Assembly: GCA_022059125.1 (NCBI GenBank)
Contig: JAEUWY010000005.1
Span: forward strand, 2,232,001 to 2,296,000
Source of the DNA: Corynespora cassiicola
Taxonomy: Eukaryota > Ascomycota > Dothideomycetes > Pleosporales > Corynesporascaceae
DNA length: 64,000 bases
Direction of reading: 5' to 3'
Shown here one piece after another: positions 10,653 through 23,043 of the stretch. Each line of letters begins with the position of its first letter. The first letter of the stretch is position 1. The notes below the pieces were generated by a model. That model ran no database searches, had not been told where the DNA came from, and was given only the letters and a program-made list of their open reading frames with translations. A program made the translations under genes and the position numbers.

Positions 10653-12070
10653 AAGGCCCTTCCGCATGCGATTTTACCGTTGGAAGCGAAAAGTCAATAG
10701 ATAATCCCTACACACAAACCCAATCCCCAATTTAGGCGGAGAAGCAGCATGGCAGTGCTGCGTTGATGGTGTTGGTGTCTGAGCGTTGTGCCTCGGCAGG
10801 CTTAGAAGTGGCCCCAGCACCCAGGGACACTGCGGAACAAATGATACCTATTTGCAGTCTTCGATGGGCTTAATTACCTACTTTCCCAAATGGGAAGGCT
10901 ACGGAGATGAGACGAAGAGGAACCCTCTGGCCTGCCAAGTGGCGCGAATTTGACTGAAGAATGCTGTCAGCTGAAGTGACGGCCTTGAATACGCCTGTCC
11001 CGCTTGCAAGGCATGGTGGGCATACCACTGATCAGTTCATTCTAGTACAAGCAGACAGCTGGAACCGACCTGTGTCGCATAACGGCGGAATGAATTCGAC
11101 GATGGAACGGATGCCCTGTGCTTACCGTATTACACCCGTCGTAGGATGCCTCAGGAGCCGCTACCCGTGCCGCAATTACCTGGAGTCAATCGCCATGCAC
11201 GAACACCACGCTGGTGTTTGAGTAGGAAGCGGGAATTAGGGACGGGATAAACATCCGTACAGCCCCCAAACGGCCCACTCCTAGTGCGACCATCGTTAGA
11301 GTACTCCGAGCGCCTGCGGATGGGAGTCGGAGGCAGTGTAAGAGTGGCCCCCAAACAGCGCCACCGCCATAGCCACAGCCCACACTGCAACTCCCTAGGC
11401 ATACTTCGACACGTTGTCGGGCTCACTGAAACTGTACTCTGATCATACAAAAATGAAGGGCTGAGAATCCAAACAAGGCAACGAATTCAGATAGACATAT
11501 ACCTTCCCGAGAACAGACAACAGCGAGGTAGCAGCGTGCGGCTCGCGATCTATTAGCGGAGTGGGCGACCCACTTAGAGCTAGCGTTTACCGGACTGGGG
11601 GCGCATTCCTCGCAGCATAGCCACCCATTAGGAATAGAATCTTGGCTACCTAGGTACACACCTGGCTGGGATTTTCCCGTGAACAGGAGCAGCATGAACG
11701 AGACCAGCGAGCATCGAAACAAGAGCTTGTGTTATACGGGTGGTTTCGCAAGCATAGGTTGACAAGAACCACCAAGCTCTAGCCTGCACAACTTCCGAAC
11801 TGGACTCGAAGCTCTCAGACCACCTAGGTACCTCGATCTAACGCCATCGCCAAGAGTGCCAATATCCTCAGGACACCTAGTGCAGCAGTTGACATCAGCG
11901 ATCCTTGCGAATCAGGACATCGGGTCGCAGTCACACTGCGGATTTAGATCCTAGCAATATAAATCCCGTCCAACGAGCCCAAGGTTTTAAAGATGAACGG
12001 CCTCCTGGGTGACTTTTGTCCGTTTTCTTCTCTTACCCCCTCCCCCTAGTGGCACCCCGACTCGATCGAA
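10653..12070. other. Intergenic, no gene recognised
   Basis: Only short overlapping open frames are present, with no family motif. A pyrimidine-rich CCCCTAG just before 12071 resembles a splice acceptor, but no in-frame upstream coding exon was found. Confidence 0.45.
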
Positions 12071-12979
12071 ATGGCTTCCTGCTACTACGCAAACGGAAAG
12101 GAGGTCGATTATGTACCGTGCAACCATACCGCAGTCGCACTTGGCCAGCACAGCAGTTGTTGCGCAGAAGGAGACGGATGCCTGGCCAATGGACTGTGCA
12201 AGACCAAATACAACGGGGACTGGGCGCAGGGGAATTACTACTGGCGGCAGGCTTGCACCGACCGGACGTGGTCTGATCCCGCATGCGCCAACTTCTGTAG
12301 ATTTAGTAAGTCGAGGGCGCGCACACCATTCTGCCTTCATAGCGCAAGCTGATACGTAAAAAAAGATTACCGAGAAGATCAGCTCATCTGGAAATGTCGC
12401 GAACCGGGGACTTGGTGTTGCAACGACGGCGATCCGCCGAGGGCCGCGGACAGGGCATACAAGACCAACTACACCTGTTGCAGCATGGAGGAGCTGACAT
12501 TCGGTGCCGAAGATGGGGATTTCTGGACCACCGCATCGCCGCTCCCCGTCTCGCTGTCTTCCGCGATACTGTCGACCGGCACACCGACGCCAAGCGCCAG
12601 CGGATCACCCGCCGAGACCGACACGCCCGCTGAGACCGGCACACCGGCTGAAAGCACAATTTCGCAACCGGACTCTGGGTCTACGAACAATAGCTTGGCA
12701 ATCGGTCTAGGGGTGGGGCTGGGAGTCGCCCTGCTGGTGCTTGCTGGTATCATAGGCTTCATTATCCGGAGGCGGAGATCAAAACGCAACATCGACCCTG
12801 CGCCCGAGTACAAACCACCAGAGAGATATGCCCACAATGCGGGCCAGCCATACGGGCCTGGCGAACAGGCATACGGGTACGAAAATGAAAGACACTTGAA
12901 CAGCGGAGTCCCCATTGAAATCGGCACGAACAACGAAACCCAAGAATTAGACAGTGACAGGCGGTCGTTACCGAAATAA
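12071..12979 (+). CDS. Cysteine-rich single-pass membrane protein, unknown function
   Basis: 282 aa from exons 12071-12305 and 12366-12979 (60-bp intron, GTAAGT...AAAAG, phase 1). Residues 1-118 are cysteine-rich (for example CYYANGK, SSCCAEGDGCLANGLC, WCCND and YTCCSMEE). A Ser/Thr/Pro stalk follows (about 135-187), then a membrane segment (IGLGVGLGVALLVLAGIIGF, about 190-210), a stop-transfer RRRR and a proline-rich cytosolic tail. This architecture is common in uncharacterised Pezizomycotina surface proteins. Those I know of usually carry a signal peptide; none is seen here, so an upstream exon may be missing or the protein may insert without one. A surface or sensor role is inference. Confidence 0.7.
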
Positions 12980-13747
12980 GTTTTATAACGGGGACGAGGT
13001 GCGATTCAGCGCAAAAAAAATATTAATAAGATATCCAGTGGGAGGATATGAAATCACTCCTGAGCTGTTCCAAGCTGCGCAAGGCCACGGCCTGGAACGT
13101 GGTGGCTGGGTAGGATCTATGAGAGGCGTACGACCGCGGGATGCATCATTCCAAGTACGACCCGGCAAGTCTCACCAAAAGTACGCCCTACTGCTTGAAG
13201 ACGACTGTATGTATTGCCTTGTCTGCGATGCTTGCTAGTAGATATCCAACGAGACGTTTTTGAAGAATCAATAATGTAATCCTATACTTTAATAGTATTT
13301 TTCTCAATCTCTGGGCGGCTGCAACAGACTAGTGGTATTGATAGGTTATGTTTCCAAAGCCATGCAATCTCCTATTATGGGAATGCCGCCCCTAAAAGCA
13401 GCTTCATCGATTTCAGGATGCCTTATTCTCCGAGCCATGTTTCGAGTGCTTCCGCACTGTGGATGACGCCTGCCTAATCTTTGAAACCTCCGTACCAATG
13501 ATTATCCGAGATGCCGAGGATGGCTTCCGGGTGGACTCTGCATAATATGATTCTCAAACAATGAAGGTCCGAATGGGAAATTTCCATTATCCGCACAGCT
13601 CTCGTAAAATGCTCTATACATTAATAGATATACCCAAGTATGCATCGATAGAACATTCAGACATCGGTGTGGAGTTAGTTCGAGATACAAAAATAAGCAT
13701 GCACTGTGGAAGTTGGTCATTAATTTAGATTGAATTGTCTGTTTACA
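12980..13747. other. Convergent intergenic region
   Basis: No gene recognised between the ends of two convergent genes. The sequence is moderately AT-rich. Confidence 0.5.
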
Positions 13748-15467
13748 TTATTCGCCCATTTCTACATCTGTCGTCGGGGCAGAAGAAAGCGACAATGAAG
13801 AGCTCTTCATCGATGCACGATGGCGCAATCGAGAACGAGTATTTGATACCGCTGCGACTTGTAGGATTTCCCAGAGTCCACGAAGCCTCATGGAACTTTC
13901 TTCAAGCACGGTTTTTGCTGACAGCTCCTCTTGGTCACCCCCTTTCTTCCCCTTTGCGCTGCCTTGCACCTTCTCACGGGCATTGACTCCCTTGTCCAGG
14001 GATTGGTGTAATCTTTTGCTGGGCCGCAACAACCCTTCTCTCATCATGTGTGAAAAAAGCTGTTCCAACACAAGCGACACTTTGGCATTCGCAGCAAAGC
14101 TATGCGAGTTGGCGCGGATAGGGAGAAACATTTTTTCTAAGTCTTCTTGGCATAATTTCTGCTTGGTATAGTCTGGGAGCTGCTCCGAAACGAATGGAAG
14201 AAGAATGTTTGCATTCAGAGCTATCTGTGAGCCTATTGGTAGTTGAGATGTAGAGAGGAGGAGCTCAAACATGATGGTCGGAAGAGAGCGTATCTCGTCA
14301 GTCAAGTCGTCAAAATAGACGCTGGGGCTTGCGAATTCCATTTCCATAGTTTCGGAAACTTCCGCCAGCAGAGCAATAAGTCGTTGACGAAGTGTTATTG
14401 CCTCCATGCCGCCGAGTCGTGAGACTGCATCTTTCGAGCTGAGAACAACAAGATCGTCTCCAGAGTGTGATGATGCACTTGGAGAAGCAATCTTCCGCCT
14501 CGACCTAGTAGGGGCGGGCTTCAGGAGACCATCGTCGTCGATGTAATCGAATCCTCCCAGCTCGCCAGCTTCAATGTCGATTTTCTCCAAGCAATTATCG
14601 ATAGGCTCCTTTGGCTTCGGCCCGCGCGTCTCACTGGCCCATACTTCTTGGAAATGCTTTTGGTCCTGAGCAGAGCCCATGGTGAAAATGGATTGGATAA
14701 TCCTCCTTCGATTGCTGCGTTGTGTTGGACTTTGGCTGCAAATATAGTGCCAAATCAGACTCTCGGCGGCTCCATCGCCGTTGGAATGAACACACGCGTT
14801 CCAGTCCTGCTCAAGGAAGTCTAGCATGGACTCGAGCCACAGTTTCCACCGCTCCCATCGTGCGCGGTGCAGAACAGAGCAATTAAATGCCCAACCAACA
14901 ACATGCCAGAAATCCTCGGCTAACTTCCAGATGCTCTGAGCGTTGGCAGCAATACATGCGAGCTGTTCGATATCGCTCTCAGGTCCGGGTGATTGTGAGC
15001 CGGAGCGACGTGCAGGCGCTCGACGCCTTGTTCGATCCTCAGGAAACAGAAATGCTTTCCTAACGATCTTGTATGCTGGGCCTGTTATCGTGGATGCCAG
15101 GCTTCGGAGGTAGCGCAACGCGGCATCGGCACCCTTGGAAGCATCGGCCGATTCGGCGTTGGTGGTAATATGAGGGTATGCGATAAGGGTGGAAGCGAGA
15201 GCGATTTGCACTGCAGGTGCGATGTAGCCGACGTATGGCTTTGCTGGAACGGAAATAGAGGTAGCGGCGGTGAGGAGACTCTCCAGAAACAAATAACCGT
15301 TCGCGTCTGTGAATGTTATCAGAGACGATGGTGCTGTGGCCTGGGTAAGTCTTACACTGTGCAGCTTCGAGATAGGCTTTCGCATGGTTGGCGAGCTCCC
15401 ACGACAAGGGCTTCACGGGGCGGGGCAGCGGTTGTCGCGGGCGGCTGCCCACCGCCTGGAAACTCAT
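13748..15467 (-). CDS. Conserved-looking protein of unknown function, 556 aa
   Basis: Two exons: 15467-15356 and 15306-13748. The 49-bp intron (GTAAGA...CACAG, with CTGAT upstream) joins in phase 1 and turns two overlapping frames into a continuous helix, SWELANHAKAYLEAAQ then ANGYLFLESLL. An alternative is an intronless start at ATG 15385; the spliced model is better supported. The protein looks mostly alpha-helical and soluble. A basic Arg/Ser-rich linker (RRRAPARRSGSQSPGPES) lies near residue 135, and a second low-complexity linker near residue 310. The tail is Ser-rich (SSSLSLSSAPTTDVEMGE). I do not recognise a domain. The basic Ser-rich linkers would suit a nuclear protein, which is only a guess. 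Confidence 0.75.
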
Positions 15468-16340
15468 TGGAGACAAAATGTGTCGGTGTTATTTGCGACG
15501 GAAGAGCACCGATTTCTGACAACGATATCGCTGGCGAGGTCTGGATCGCGTTCGTGGACTGTGACAAGGCGCGGGGATGGTTTCGGTGATGGCAGAACGC
15601 GGGTGGAAGGCTCGCTAGGGTCGGGTCCTGTCACGCAATCATGTGACTAATTGGTCTTCGCGCTTACGATGGAAACTCGTAGCCAGGAAGGTAATTGAAG
15701 GACGTCGATGACGGTTGAAATTTCGATAAACTCTTGGAAACTTTTAATCCAGGTGAGAAGCATCAGATGGGCTGGTTGCGAATCGCGACCGTTTTGCTGC
15801 CACCAGGTAGGTACATCTACTACCTCCACCGTCTATTATACCTAGGTATGGTCAGGCGAAGCGCCAGGTTAACTTCCCCCTTTTACATTTCTTCAAAAAT
15901 CTTCATATAACTCTCTAAATCTCTTAGAATCAGACTGCATGTGAGTCTGTTGAGAGAGCCCATTTGTTGTAACTTCGTGGAATACCCTATGCACATTAGG
16001 CTGGATGGAATGCGCGTACAGAAATGTACCCAGGATGGAGAAGGTTAATTCTGTTGCGCCAAATATCTGCGCAAGTGTAAGAAGGCCATGTCATCGTCAC
16101 GGTTTTCGATCGGCTCAAAAGTGCCGATGCGATAGCGGCAAAATGCACTTCTCCGACTCCGCCATCGTGGGGCTTGATTGCCGTCCTCGTCGCATCGCGT
16201 CATGGAGAATAGCCGACAAGCACTTGCAGCCCAGGCGCAAATCGTGATAAGGATGGGGAGAACCACGCCTCGGCGGCAAAACAAGCGAGGCATGATAAAT
16301 AGAGCCAGAGTCACGTTTAAAGGATTGATCTTTACACCCG
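15468..16340. other. Divergent intergenic region
   Basis: Shared upstream region of the unknown 556-aa gene (minus strand) and the old yellow enzyme gene (plus strand). No further gene recognised. Confidence 0.5.
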
Positions 16341-17668
16341 ATGATCATGGCCACACCAAAGTCACAGTCGAATCTTTTCTCGCCTTTGCGCATCGCGAAT
16401 GGTAAAATCGAGCTCAAGCATCGCCTCGTACTTGCACCTCTGACAAGATGCCGTGGGATCCCTTTGAATCAGGATATGCCCGACGAAATCAACAGGGTAT
16501 GGGTTCCAGACGAACTAGTCGTCGAATACTACAAACAAAGAGCAACAGATGGCGGTTTACTGATATCAGAAGGCCTGCCTCCCAGCCTCGAGGTACGTTG
16601 AAAGGGAGTCCATATTTTTGTGTCTTTTCGTCTAACAGGGTAGGGCGGTGGCATGCCTGGTATCCCAGGCCTCTTCCATCCAGCCCATGTATCCGGTTGG
16701 CGCAAGGTGACAGATGCAGTGCATGCAAAGGGCGGTTTCATCTATGCGCAGCTGTGGCATGCTGGCCGAGCTACCATAGAGCTTTTCAGTGGAAGGCCCG
16801 CTGTCGCACCTTCAGCTGTGCCACTTGAGGGTGAAGATGCATACACTAGACGTGCACCACCTGGACATTCTGCCCCCGTAAAGTACTCGGATTACCCTCC
16901 TATCGAACTCAGTAAAGAAGGAATCAAACAAACCATTGAGGACTACTGCAATGCTGCGCGAATGGCCATCGAGGCTGGGTTTGATGGTGTAGAAGTTCAC
17001 GGTGCCAATGGGTATCTTCCCGAGCAATTTCTTTCATCCAATATCAACAGACGTACGGACGAGTATGGCGGTACTCCAGAAAAGCGATGCCGATTTGTGA
17101 TCGATTTGATGGAGAATCTGGCGAGTGCCATCGGCCCAGAAAATTGCGCACTGCGCCTAAGTCCCTTTGGCGTATTTAACCAAACACGAGGGGAAGCACG
17201 TATTGAAACTTGGGGTTTCCTGTGCTCATCACTCAAGGAAAAAATCCCTGAAATGAGTTACTTGTCTCTAATTGAGCCTGTAAGTCTTCTTATAAGTGTG
17301 TCTCCGTAGCTTAGTTGACAATTTCCTAGCGATTCGAACAAATACTTTCATACAACCAGAAAGATGAGTTCCTTCGTTCGTGGGGTTTAGATCCATCGGA
17401 AGTCTCACTCAGCTTTCTTCGCAAAATTATGGGCAGTACACCCTTCTTTTCTGCCGGCGGCTGGAATGACACCAACTGCTGGAACGCAATTGAGTCAAAG
17501 GATTACGATGCCCTGGTCATGGGAAGATACTACATCAGCAATCCAGACTTAGTTGATCGGCTAAGAGAAGGTAAGGCATTGACGAAATATGATAGGAGCA
17601 CCTTTTATGGTCCAACGGATGAGAGATGGAGAGGCTATATTGATTATAAAACATGGAACGATCAATAA
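16341..17668 (+). CDS. Old yellow enzyme family NADH:flavin oxidoreductase
   Basis: 408 aa FMN-dependent ene-reductase, TIM-barrel fold. Exons: 16341-16592, 16644-17279 and 17330-17668. The first acceptor must be the TAG at 16641-16643, because an earlier CAG would leave an in-frame stop. The second ATG, at 16347, is equally possible. Family motifs are LFSPLRIANGKIELKHRLVLAPLTRCR at the N-terminus (FMN binding), QLWHAGR, VEVHGANGYLPEQFL (His and Asn of the substrate pocket), SSNINRRTDEYGG, and near the C-terminus FFSAGGWN and LVMGRYYISNPDL (phosphate binding). The family reduces activated alkenes such as enones and nitro compounds. The physiological substrate is unknown. The gene borders the decayed island but is itself intact. 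Confidence 0.9.
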
Positions 17669-17769
17669 ATACATGGTGACCTAAGAGAAGCAAGTACTCA
17701 GGTAGGCCTGACTGGGATAATATGCAGCAAGGTGATGCTTGCACTTTAAATGCTCTATATCAATACTAT

Positions 17770-19300
17770 CTACTGGGGATCTTCATTCGTCTTATCCTTG
17801 CCTCGCGCCATTTGCATCTTGAATGGAAGAAACATCTGTTTCAGATCGATTATTACCGTCTTGACTGGTCCTGGCGCAAAAGTGGTACCACCGCCAACAG
17901 TGTGTGTGAATTTCGAGGACGAAGCGCTTCCGAGGAGGTTTCCTGTCTTCTGTGCCGTAGGGGCCGAAGAACTTACCGCAGGCCCTTGATAGTTGTTGCT
18001 CTATTCCGAGGTACGGCTGTTTCCACTTCTTGAACCAGAAGTGTCCTGAGGGCTTGAATCCGAATCTAGTTGATCTGCTTTAGATGCACTCTTTCTCGAG
18101 TAAGCTTTTTTCCGCTTAGGTGCGTCATATAATGACGTGACCTCAGACCTTTTTCTCTTCCTGGTAAGAGGGTATACTGTATCCTCAGTCTGGTCCTTGG
18201 TCTGGTCCACGGTCTGGTTCTGGGTCTGGGGCTGACCCGTAGCATGCTTACTACGTCGGTCTATCCTTCGCATTAAATCTAACATGAGTACCCCCTAGTA
18301 GCTGGTGGCGGGGACAAGGCTTCATCCACGTCTTTCACAAGTACCTCTCCATCTATGGTTTTCATGTTGCTTGGAATCCAGATTAGTTTATCCACCCGTC
18401 TTTGAATGGCGTTTACCGATACCGGGTTGGGGAGTGACGAATGTATTGGTGCCGAAATACTGGCTTCCTTCTCCACAGGCGCAGCCGGTGACTTGTGTAC
18501 TTCGGCGGGCTTAATATCGGTCCCATCGTGTTCTTCGCTGGCTGGAGATTCTTGCTGGTCATTCAGGGTAGTAAGTTGCTCTCTCAGAGGATTAGAGTTT
18601 GACTGGGCAGCTCTCTCACCAGCGTGTGGATTCTCTGAGTTTGGCGCGTCTGATAGAGTTCCTGAATCATACGAATTTGTTGGCGCAGTTGCAACCTCAG
18701 AATCCTCTGGCACTGACAATACCGCCATAGCCAAAGACATTTATGATCTTGACAGCTCTCCAGTGGCTTAAGGCACTTCTGGTGTAGGCTCTGCAGTGGA
18801 AGAAGGCTATGCAGTGGACGGAGACACTTCTAGTGTAGGCACTGCAGTCGATTAAAGCACTTCTGGTACAATCCCTGCGGTGACTGAAGGCACTTCTGAT
18901 GTTGGCTCTACCGTCGCCTGAACATTGATTTCATTTTGTGTCGCCGCTGTGGCTTGGGAGACTACATCGCAGTACAAGAAAATCCGATCGTGCCCTATAG
19001 GTCCTTTCGCACCTGAAACCTTCTGTTCCATTCTGGAGGCTGTTGAATGTGTCTATTTTCAGTGACTACAATGCTTGTCGGCTTTTCCGGACTTGGAATC
19101 CTCCAATCAGTTGCCTCTGTTATTGCTTTTTGTTTCTATCGATCTCTTTTGGCTTTGGTACGGCGCGATTCTTATCCATGTGCAAATAGCTTACCGCTAG
19201 CCACTTCCGGCACTCAGCACATGGTTTTGTCCATTGGCAGAAAGCAATAGGGTCAATCTCAACAAAGTTATCTAGCTTCTGCTCAACGACTTCCACCTTA
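17770..19300 (-). pseudogene. Decayed gene with RIP-like nonsense mutations, unknown product
   Basis: A minus-strand coding remnant interrupted by stops, read from 19299 down to a TAG at 17770-17772. Upstream remnants include a Cys-containing stretch FCQWTKPCAECRKW, then IGHDRIFLYCDVV. Next comes a Ser/Thr/Pro-rich degenerate repeat (EVP-xx-TAxP-type units). The tail is a long acidic and basic region with RKRKRS and APKRKK clusters and an NQTVDQTKDQT run. In-frame stops lie at 18852-18854, 18807-18809, 18768-18770, 18741-18743 and 18001-18003. Each is TAA or TAG that becomes CAA or CAG by one T-to-C change, the CpA-to-TpA change typical of repeat-induced point mutation. Frames also shift near 18280 and around 19100. 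The clustered basic runs suggest a former nuclear protein (inference). Confidence 0.6.
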
Positions 19301-19380
19301 CCTCACATTCATCTGGTAGCTTATTTTGCTCCATGACCAATATCTTTCTTCCTCATAGGATCTGCCACTGATCCAGCTTC

Positions 19381-20876
19381 ATCTATAGAGATGATGGCTC
19401 ACGCCTCATAGCGCTACCTGGTGAACTTCGAGACCTCATCTACGACTTCTACCTGCGCTGCGACGGCTACACTTATGAATCCAACTCAAGAAAGCTACTT
19501 ACTGTGGATCTGGGGAAAAATAACCTTTCACTGATGTATACCTGCAAGCAAATCGCCACCGAAATGTACGGATTGCCACTTCAGACTAATACCGTATCTT
19601 TTTCGACGATTTATCATAAAAATTTACGTTCGAATGCGGGGCTATTCGGGGCCCTTCTCAAGCAACTGTACGAATTGAGAACAGATATACTTGATCGATC
19701 CCAGCATTTTATTACCCCAAATTGATGTCTGAGGTTGGAATTCTATACCCTGCGCTTCTGCCCATCCTGGACCGAATCAAAACCCATGGAAGCTGTAAAA
19801 GCCTTTCTGGTCCAATACATGGATTCCCAACCTTGATTTTTCACGGCTTCGTTACTCTTTGCTTTAGTTTACTCTCGAAGAACTCGGATTTCAGCTCCCA
19901 TATTCTTCAAGACGTAGCTGCATCAACCACCTTGGCCTTGACACTTCATAAATACCCGTGAATCGTACCGACTAATAACGATATCTTCGATCTGGAACAA
20001 ATAAAAACCCGAGAACTTGATGGTTTCGATTTCTTCGAACCCACAAAATATCGACTGTCCGCAGCTTGCGGGTGCGATTCACTTTTAGGGCAGCTCACCA
20101 AGGAAATGCGATCTCAATTTCGAAGAATAATCCTCCGAGAAGAAAGCATGGCTGAGGCCTATCCCGAGTCACATTCGCGGGGTCTGACATCCTTCTGCAT
20201 TGAAAATCCACATCTTCATGTTGAACGACATCTCAGTCTTTGGACCAATGTGTTTCCTGGTATCAATTCTTCTCCATACATAGTAGCCACCACTAGCTCG
20301 CAACGACTAGAGAGAATGTTGATGCATGAGATGAATGCAAACTCCATATCGCGAGCTATTGCACTCTGGGCTGGAGAGGCTATGGTACTTTCGTTGTTGG
20401 GTATGCCTACAGGATCCTTTTCCTTGATATTCGATGGCAATCCTATGCCCGAGAAATCATCACAAGCTTTTCAAATCGTCCGGAGGGATGCTTTTTGGCA
20501 AGCTGCATTCGAACAGTCTTATCAGCCCTCCTACTTACCCAGAGAACCCCGCAGGTGGTGACATCGGCACCCTTGTATTCCATGGTTTCAAACGCGGTTG
20601 AGCTCACCTTTTGTCGCTGATACGTTTCCTCAAATTATCTTGGACATCATTAATAGTAATTCGATTGTCAGTTGTAACTTCCCTATAGGACCACACTGGG
20701 ACGACAAGGAAGTGGAAGCCTTAATCGATGCGCATAAGGAATGGTCCTCAGATAAATGGCATGGGGAATTCTGCAAGCATGATCCAAAGAGCCTCAATAC
20801 TGAGCCACCTCTGCTTCCATGGGTAGAAATGTTATTGGCCAAGCTTGAGGAGATGCCTGATATCCCAGTATGGTAG
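19381..20876 (+). pseudogene. Degenerate copy 1 of a fungal LPxELRDxIY-type (2EXR-like) family
   Basis: The start shows LIALPGELRDLIYDFYLRC and later LSLMYTCKQIATEMYGLPL, the signature of a large, often repetitive fungal family of unknown function (sometimes labelled 2EXR or F-box-like). The copy has no ATG in frame before the motif. It has a frame change around 19725 and in-frame TGA codons at 19959-19961 and 20559-20561. The frame reopens after each, ending with FPQIILDIINSNSIVSCNF and a terminal TAG at about 20876. It aligns by eye with copy 2 along the second half, for example FCIENPHLHVERHLSLW here against FCVENRKMRVERRVSLW there. Not expected to make a full protein. Confidence 0.75.
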
Positions 20877-21464
20877 TAGAATCTGGGTTCCAAAACATCG
20901 AGGAGGTAGGATACAGAAAGAATATAATCAAAAAAGGTAGATCCTCATCTAGGCAGCAAAATTTGAAGGGAAAAAGGGTCGTATAGTGGATGTGGGGTTC
21001 TGATTTGGTATACTTGGTCCATCAAAGCATTTGTATGCTTAAATTAGAGACGCTGATTTCTTATCATCTCTAGAATCTGTATTTAGATTCTTCTATAGAG
21101 TGGAAAAATATAGAATACACCCGATATGGCCACATCACAAAACAACATGGGCTCTGATCATCTCAACAGTCGTCTATAGAACATACCTGTTGAGAGGGAT
21201 CTCGAATATGGCGCCTGTACCAAATATCTAGGCCTCGGCTATGAATAGCCTCTACCGCGGTTTGCTTGCACCATGCCTTTAGGTATCCATGCATTGATTG
21301 GTTCGCTTTGCCATTCGTCAACCCAACGTACCAACAATTCTCCTCCCTCCATAACCTCACGAAATATATAGATCAACCCTGAAATATTAGCAAGCTGTTC
21401 TTAGAAGCTCGTGAAGTTCCATACATCCGAACAACAACCTAAATCCTCGAACTTTGAAACTACA
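20877..21464. other. Spacer between the two degenerate paralogs
   Basis: AT-rich, no gene recognised. Confidence 0.5.
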
Positions 21465-22667
21465 ATGGCGTCCTTCCCTCTTCTTCAGCTGCCTCGCGAG
21501 CTACGAGATGCCATATACGAGTTCCATGCAAACTATGATGGGATTTGGCTCACTTAAAAACCCGGAAGGCTCGTTTCGATTGAGGGAGCATCTTTCGATC
21601 TGTCGCTCATGCTTACCTGTAAGCAAGTCGCAGATGAATTCCAGAAGTGGGAAATGAGGAGTCGCCACTTCCATCTTCCATGAATTTAAACGATACCTGA
21701 TGGAACTGTCATCGCACGAGCCAGACTTTGAAAATCGGCTTTGCAAGATAATAGAAAGAGAAGGAGGGACGGATATTTTATCTCTGCGCAAGCTCGTAGA
21801 ACAGAACAAAATGATGGAGATATTGGCTATGCGCAGATACCCCTGGTATATACCTACTGGAGCTGACGTTGACTTGTTGACTGAGTCGAGTATTATCCCA
21901 CCCATTGTTGCTTGGTTCGATTCAGATGAGATTTGGTTTTAATTAGGGGCCCAATGTCCCTTGTCGGCTGCCAGTCTGGCCGCCCGCTTCTTAGATCGAC
22001 TGCCGTCCAAACTCTAGTCTTGCACGAGGATTTACAGTCTGCTGGGCGTTCCGAGTGCCATGCCAGAGCACTCATACCATTCTGTGTTGAAAATCGGAAA
22101 ATGAGGGTCGAACGCCGAGTAAGCCTTTGGAGGACCGACGTCCCTGCAGGCTCTGGAGTCTCCTTGCCGGTTCCTATACGGATACAACCGTCAATACGAA
22201 GAAATCTAAGACTGGATGCTATGGAATCCAATAGAGTCTCGTGCTCGATTTCCGCATGGTTAGTGGAAGCACTAGCTTTGCCGTCACTGGGAATGCCTCG
22301 CGAGTCGTACTCGCTTATTCTGGATGGCGATCCGATTGCTGATCGAACGTCACAGGTCTTCACGGCTATTCGTCGAGGTGCTGTGTGGCAGGCAGCATTG
22401 GAGGAATGCCACAGACGTGGGCCGCTTCCCAGAGCGCCATTCATCGGGTATAGTCCTGATCAAATCCCTGTAGAATGGACTGAAAAACGATTGAGTCCTT
22501 GCTTCATCGCAGAAGGATTTCCTCAGTCGCTGAAAGCCGTTATCGAAGGTTCGTCTTTCATCCGTTGCAACTTTGATGCAGGGACAGTCTGGGATCAGGA
22601 TGAGGTGGAAGAGTTGATCACTAAGCATAAAGGATGGTCGTCGAAGGATTGGTCAAACGGATGGTAA
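21465..22667 (+). pseudogene. Degenerate copy 2 of the LPxELRDxIY-type family
   Basis: It opens with an ATG and MASFPLLQLPRELRDAIYEF, then an in-frame TAA at 21555-21557 (one change from CAA), then LSLMLTCKQVADEFQ. Frame shifts separate three surviving segments: 21465 to about 21680, 21700-21942 (DILSLRKLVEQNKMMEILAMRRYPW) and 21933-22667. The last segment carries FPQSLKAVIEGSSFIRCNFDAG and the tail EELITKHKGWSSKDW, parallel to copy 1. The two copies are in the same orientation about 0.6 kb apart, so they look like an old tandem duplication. Confidence 0.75.
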
Positions 22668-23043
22668 GACCTGCGCCTGGAACTCTATCACCATACCGAA
22701 CACCCGCTGCCACCATTTGATGAACTAAGGATGGAGCTAGCCTTGATCTCTGGCGACTGATTGCTTCCTCGGGGTCTTTTCCAATTCTTTTGCTACATGT
22801 GGCGCGAGTAGCTGTGCCGACCTACGAATGTACGTACTCTAGGTAGTGATAGACTGTATCGTGCCGAGGTCCAGGGCACCCACTTGGCCAATCACATCCA
22901 TCCACTCATATCCGTGCGTCAATTTCGGGGAAGACCTAAACTCCGCAGCCACAACCTCAGGCATCATGTTTCCATCGCGACTCTTATCATACATTGGCAT
23001 GGATTGTTTCTTTTCGCTTCGTGAATACACTATCTAGTTAATC
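22668..23043. other. Intergenic, upstream of carboxylesterase
   Basis: No gene recognised. Presumed promoter of the carboxylesterase gene. Confidence 0.45.
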
